From contig OX424564.1 in assembly GCA_949152475.1 (NCBI GenBank), forward strand, positions 26,038,165-26,102,164: 64,000 bases of DNA. The letters run 5' to 3'. Each line of letters opens with the position of its first letter. The first letter of the stretch is position 1. This document shows, piece by piece, positions 58,504 to 64,000 of this stretch. The notes beneath the pieces were generated by a model. It did no database searches and was not told the DNA's origin. It saw only the letters and a program-made list of their open reading frames with translations. A program made the position numbers and the translations under genes. The stretch is from Terebella lapidaria (Eukaryota > Annelida > Polychaeta > Terebellida > Terebellidae).

Positions 58504-61045
58504 TGTTTATATTGGTTAGCATAACAATTAGGATATTAACAATTACATAACAATTATGACATAACAATTATGATATTATATGCTTCCTACACAGTGAAGG
58601 TCTCTTTAAAAAATGATATTGAGCATGTACATGTACATGTAATATGATGATATAATGAGGCACACAATAACTTCAGAGGGCATACAGCTCACTCAGGTAA
58701 AACCCGAGCCTAAAAAATATTGTCAGGTGCAATATGTACACAGAGGAAGAATACACATCGAGCAATGATGTTGACATTTCTCGTTTAATATGGCCATAAA
58801 AATATAGACATCACAGGTTCACAGGCCGTGCATCAGAGATGGTGCACATAGACGATAGATGTATATTGACATGCACAGTCAACCTACAGGCTGTTTCCAG
58901 TCGGCATTCCTTCACTTTGTGGGCAATATTTCATGATGTCATTTACATTTTTGCATGCTTGATTTTTAACTCGGTGGCGACGATGGATACGCTGTACCTG
59001 TGTATGCTCCATGTTTGCGACACACAAAAATCCTCTTGCACTGTTGCATGCCAGTTCTTTTGTTTCTGTTTGAAAAATGTTTTTGAAAAAGACCTTCTAT
59101 TATATAACATTTATATCTGAACATGTGTACAACTGCACATACTGAGTTGGTTTCAGTCAGGTGGATTTTACCAGATGATAAGTACTGCTATACATGTGCA
59201 TGTATGTATTATCAAATGATCATTAGTATGATAGCGAATAATATCATTATCCGTAATACTAATTGGGTACTGCTAATTTGTTGATTCCATACAATGCTAC
59301 ATGTAAAGGCACAAAGTAGATTAGAGCCAATTTGCAATGACGGTTGATAATGTGACAGGTATTGTATAATGCCACCATTGCATAATGTTGTATTGATTTG
59401 CATAATGAGGGTACGTGTGTAGAGAGAAAGTCATCACTTTGGGAGGCACATGCATCATTGGTTGTAATTAATGTGTTTGATATAAATTTTTCCTAGTTAG
59501 ATAATTGTCAGAGAAGAAAATTTGAATGAAGGTTTAGTAGCATGATTTCCAGTAAATGACAGTGCACAGTGTTTAACTTTCAACAGAATGCCATTTTTTA
59601 TTCTCCATCTGTCAGTATTTTGAGTCATCATATTGATACAAGGAAAAATCTATTTCTGGTTGTCTGAGAAAATTATTGCTGCTAATCTGGGCACAATCTG
59701 TGATAGACTTCAGACTATTGGTATACAGAGAATTTGCTCAGTAAGTCGAAGAGCGAAGAAAGAGGGAGAAAAAGCATTGACAATGCCTACAAAAAACTAC
59801 TGACGCAAGAAAAAATATCCAGCACCGTTCCCAACAAAATACCAGAATGATTCCTCATCATCAATTGAAGGCAATTACGTTCTGCGCTTTGGTAATGTTG
59901 TTTGTGGAGTTCACAGATCAGTTGCTCGATCGTTCAGCTGTTTTTGAATCATCACACACCTCAATTGCTATACATCAGCCTAATAGTATGTATATGAGTA
60001 AAACATATTTGCAGAAAAATTGAGGTAAGTAAAACAATTGGAAATCGGCCGTTTAATCTTATTTGATCACAGAGAAAGACAGAGAGAGAGAGATTCACCC
60101 ACGCCAATAACTGGAAGGCAGTGTTCCGTTGAGGCAAGAAGAAGAACCAGTGATTCCCAGCAAAAAGTTAGCAGAACAAAGTGAACTCTGCCACCTTCCA
60201 AAGTACATAAAATAACATCCCGTAAATCTTTGGTCTTTTCTGTGTGACTGGATCTCACAACAACTCTCGATTTTTGTTGGCCTTTTCTCCCTACTGGATG
60301 TGGTCCCACCACCCCCTCCCATCCCCACCCCCACCTCCCCAAACTTCATGCAGATCCAGCCAAAGGTCTTTAATCCAGCATAGAAGAGTCTGACCTAATA
60401 TCATGGAGGTTTTAAATCATACCTGATATTCTATCCTATGCACCTGTCCTGTTCAGTCTACTTTATTTACGAATATTCAGTGTGTTCTAAACAGGCTAAA
60501 CTGAGTATTCTGAAATTATATGCAATTATCATGTAATTATACCATGCATGAATTTAATATGTAATTTTTCCCTACATGTAATTAGAGTGTCAGTCTTGTG
60601 CATTTTACAATATTTATTTTGAAGTAAATTTGACCATGTTGACAGATTTTAGTCATTTAATGGAGATTAAATTTTGGGATGAGGGTCCATGGATTCATGA
60701 AATGTATGTCTGTATGCACTATGCAGGCACATACAATATGATTTGGCCCCACTGTCCTTGTTGAATATAATGTTGTTCTTCCAGCTTGATGTCAGTTTGG
60801 AAATAGCACACAGGGGCTGTTCATATTTACTTTTTGGTATATTTAATATTATATATATATATACCTAGTGTACTATATTTGAATTTGTGTAAACATTATG
60901 CATTATCATGATTATATAGATAGGACAGCTGCAGGTTATATTATACAGCTACATGTGAATATATATATATATATATTTTTTTTTCAAAACTGCGGAAAAG
61001 ATGTCACATTGGTTCATGACTTTGTATATTAATGCATTTATTATT
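58504..61045. other. Gene-free stretch
   Basis: AT-rich, with (TA)n tracts near 60848 and 60960 and a GAGAGA tract near 60080. The overlapping minus frames at 60067-60349 are low complexity. Confidence 0.5.
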
Positions 61046-61890
61046 AGCTTACCGGCCCTTTGGGCCGATAAGCTATTATCGTGGTTTGTCGTCCGTCCGG
61101 CGTCCGTCCGGATCTGTAACTTTTTTTGGCATGATGAATTTCCCCATAAATTTGTCAGAATATACCTTAGGCCAATATCTAAAAACGTTTTTTAAGTTTT
61201 TTTGATTGAATCGTTTTTGCCGATTTGGCGGCCATTTTTGACGAAAAATTGCCAATTTTGGACTTTGGTGGCCATTTTCTCAAAAACTGTCTGATCAGTT
61301 TTGAGATTTTTGTTTCAAAACATTCCTCTCATGTACCTCTATGACATGTATAGGTTTCGTTGCCCTTCAATCGCCAGTCTGCGTGTGGCAGCCATTTTGA
61401 TTTTTTGACGGGTAGGCGAAAACAATTTTTTTTGTCCCAAATCAAGTCACTATTCGTTTTGAGCCATTTCCAGCAAAAAAAAAAAAATTGACCATTGAAA
61501 ATTTTTTTGGACTTAGAAAATTTCACCCAATTATTCCTTCATAATGGGAGATATGCAGAGTAATCTCATAGAACACTTCAAGATAGAGCCTAAGTATTGG
61601 CACATTCAAATGGGAAATCATATATTGCGGTTTGAGTGGTGACCTTGAATTTGACCTTCAATGACCTTGAAAGGTCAAAACAACCTTTTTTGTCGAAAAA
61701 ACGATGAATTTTGCCTTTGGTGGTCATTTTCGCGAAATCTATTCAGACAGTTTTCCTCAAAATCATGTATAAGATTCCCCTTATGTGCCTTTGTGATGTG
61801 TATAAATTTCGTTGCCTTTGAATCGACTATCTGTGAAAATTTGTCATTAACAAAAAAAATCTTTCAAGATGTAACTTGATTTTGTATTAT
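61046..61890 (+). repeat. Dispersed CGTCCGTC-family repeat (forward)
   Basis: Starts AGCTTACCGGCCC...GGGCCGATAAGCTATT, then CGTCCGTCCGGCGTCCGTCC. It shares GGCGGCCATTTTTGACGAAA and later TGACCTTGAATTTGACCTTC with the other copies. It contains two successive variants of the block around TTGTGATGTGTATAAATTTC. Confidence 0.75.
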
Positions 61891-62405
61891 AGTCCATACA
61901 GAAAATGTGTTTCTATCAACATTTACTAAGATGTTTTAACATATTGATTTTAACATCAGTGTAACAATTTATATGTATTCAGTATTCTATGCAATTCACA
62001 TGATTGCCGGTAAGCTACAGCACCCTTGGTGCTATGTTTGCATGAGTGTGTTTAATTCATACAAAGTACTTAGTCATGTCATTACATATACCCGAATACA
62101 GATATAGTTTGATTATGTCATGCTTGTAGTCAAAGTTGGAGGTATTTTTAGGTACAGAATTTCTATGGTTTTCATTTGAATGGGAGCTTCACTGTCATGT
62201 CATGTCATGCGAATATTTTGAACCGGAAAAAGGACACTTCAACTTTTGTCTCGTCAGTTATGTGAAATGTATATATGTTTCATAAGAAAACCTACTTTAC
62301 TTAGTATGTAATTCTGGTTTCATGTAATGTATTTTACAATGTAGGTCTGTTTTGTGTCATGTTGAGCAACATTAACAAACATTTTTGTTGAGTATTTCTT
62401 TTTTA

Positions 62406-62720
62406 GGTTACCAGACCTCTGGTCCGATAACCTATTGGCATGGCGTTGCGTCCGTCGTCCGTTGTCGTCGTCGTCGTCCGCATTTTTATCTTTTTTGTTT
62501 ACGGGCGAATTTTTCTGAAATTTTGCAGAAAAATACTTAAAAATAATTCAAGAAGCTAATATCTCTCTGATTATTGAATTTACAGCTTAGCAATCAACTG
62601 TGGACATGATATATGCTCAATATTATATTACTGAATATTGTCTTGACCTTGAATTTAACTAGTGACCTGGCTAACATCTAAACAATTAAACATTGTCTGG
62701 TAACCTATCTTTGGCCCTTG
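62406..62720 (+). repeat. Dispersed CGTCCGTC-family repeat, short copy
   Basis: AGGTTACCAGACCTCTGG-TCCGATAACCTATTGG then (CGTCGTC)n, followed by a shortened interior with CTTGACCTTGAATTTAAC. Confidence 0.75.
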
Positions 62721-64000
62721 GCCTAATTTTCAGTTATGAGTAGAAACACTTTGAAATTGTCACCTGTAGGAATTGTGAACCTTCACATTTCTTATAGCAG
62801 TTTAGTCAGATATAACCAAGATAACTGGATCTGGATCCATTTAATTAGCAATTCAGGATGCTCTAAAACCGAGACAGGTCCAATGAAGGCACAAACATGC
62901 ATACAAAACTTCCAAAAAATTCTCCCATGCATAGAGATTAGGAAAGGAATGGGGGGGGGGGGAGTTGAGGTGTAGGGGGGGATGTACAACTTTGAAGGTA
63001 GTTGGTTTAGTTGGTAGAAGATCAGGGAGGATGGAGCACTGAATTATGTCTGCCCGCCTGCCTGGAGCAACCGTGCAGCGTAACTTGAGTGATGGGGAGT
63101 ATTACATGTAGAATTTATGGAAACCCAGACTGGAACGGGAACTATAAAACTGCTAAGAACGGGGAGCAAATGGCCAACCAGTGATGAATCATCCCACTCA
63201 CCTGTATTTATCATAATATTATAGCAAGGAAGATAAGCATTGTTAGATGGTTTGTAGAGTAAATACCTCTAGGAACTTTATGTGAGGTCTGTCTGTGCAA
63301 TGCATGTGCTTGCCTGCATGGCTAGACTTTATGCAAGCATGTGAATAAACTCAGGAGATAATTTGCTCATCTTTAGAACATCAGCTCAATAATACCTGGT
63401 AAATGGTAGGCTATTGATAGATACTAGATTGAAATGTCATATACTTAATTGGTCATTGGAATAGTGAAAGCACATCATGTATATTTAGGAAGTAAACATT
63501 TCACATAATAATAAATGCACAAGTATGTATTTTTGGTACATGTACATCTTCTTATAGCGTTTCAATTTCAAGACCCTGGTATGCGTACTGGTATACACAG
63601 AAAGCCAAAGATAGAACTGGAAACTATCCTGGTTTCACTATCTTCAGTGGCTTTCTAGGTCATTCGATAAGTTGTTGATAAACTGATGCCTCAGTGGCTA
63701 TCCTGAGTGCTGAAAGTAATCTACACTACTGGCAAACAAAACCCCCAGGCCTTGTCCAGTCTGTTACCATGGCAACCATTTTGATAAGGAAAATATATAT
63801 ATTCTACATTTTGGAATGTCCTAGTATGGGGTGCTATGATACTTTTTACAATGAATATGTTTCAACTAAACAGTAAACACAGATGATGATAAAAATATAT
63901 TTTCTTGCTGAAACCCGAAGTACATTGATCGATACATAGGTTTCTTTATTGATCATCGTGATAATAATAGATGAAACTGCAACAAATGTATGTTTTCCAT
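62721..64000. other. Gene-free stretch to window end
   Basis: AT-rich with a G12 run at 62951-62962. No exon recognised. Confidence 0.5.

Noticed and set aside
60067-60349. Two overlapping minus-strand frames of 84 and 91 codons
   Set aside because: Composed of G-rich and GAGAGA low-complexity sequence, with no domain.

Overview
This is nuclear DNA from an animal, most likely a marine invertebrate. The evidence is short GT-AG introns, secreted proteins built from PAN/apple, C-type lectin and von Willebrand factor C (VWC) domains, a Ty3/gypsy retrotransposon, and a very high load of small DNA transposons and tandem repeats. I cannot place it to phylum from sequence alone. No bacterial genes, rRNA, tRNA or CRISPR array were seen.

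Layout. 0.1-1.6 kb: a 134-bp satellite whose unit carries nuclear-receptor-like half-sites. 1.6-3.3 kb: a head-to-head pair of a dispersed CGTCCGTC-type repeat. 4.1-15.9 kb: a local duplication whose second copy is split by a near-complete, young gypsy-type element (minus strand). That element has a helix-hairpin-helix region in its gag zone and, downstream of the integrase, a C2H2-like plus TatD-nuclease-like region. Its leader holds a small inverted-repeat transposon, itself hit by a second one. 16-19 kb: a degenerate zinc-finger fragment, an intact three-exon PAN + C-type lectin gene, and a decayed copy of its last exon. 19.4-31.9 kb: a 12.5-kb interval bounded by ~450-bp inverted repeats and a 6-bp direct repeat, filled mostly with a 53-bp repeat array that switches orientation several times. 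32-41 kb: TTAA-flanked foldback elements, duplicated segments (two preserve empty insertion sites) and an orphan lectin exon. 42.6-43.5 kb: a second PAN + lectin locus with one frameshift. 44.7-51.3 kb: more dispersed repeats and MITEs, including one carrying an array of near-palindromic 15-mers. 51.7-53.0 kb: a secreted double-VWC gene on the minus strand. 55.5-55.7 kb: a probable promoter and 5' noncoding exon pointing right. 55.7-64 kb: no recognisable exons, plausibly its first intron.

How the parts relate. The host genes are few and extracellular. The lectin loci form a small birth-and-death cluster: one intact gene, one locus with a frameshift and lost calcium motif, and two exon fragments. 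Most of the rest is transposon biology, and its nesting order can be read: local duplication, then LTR element, then TIR element, then a second small element.
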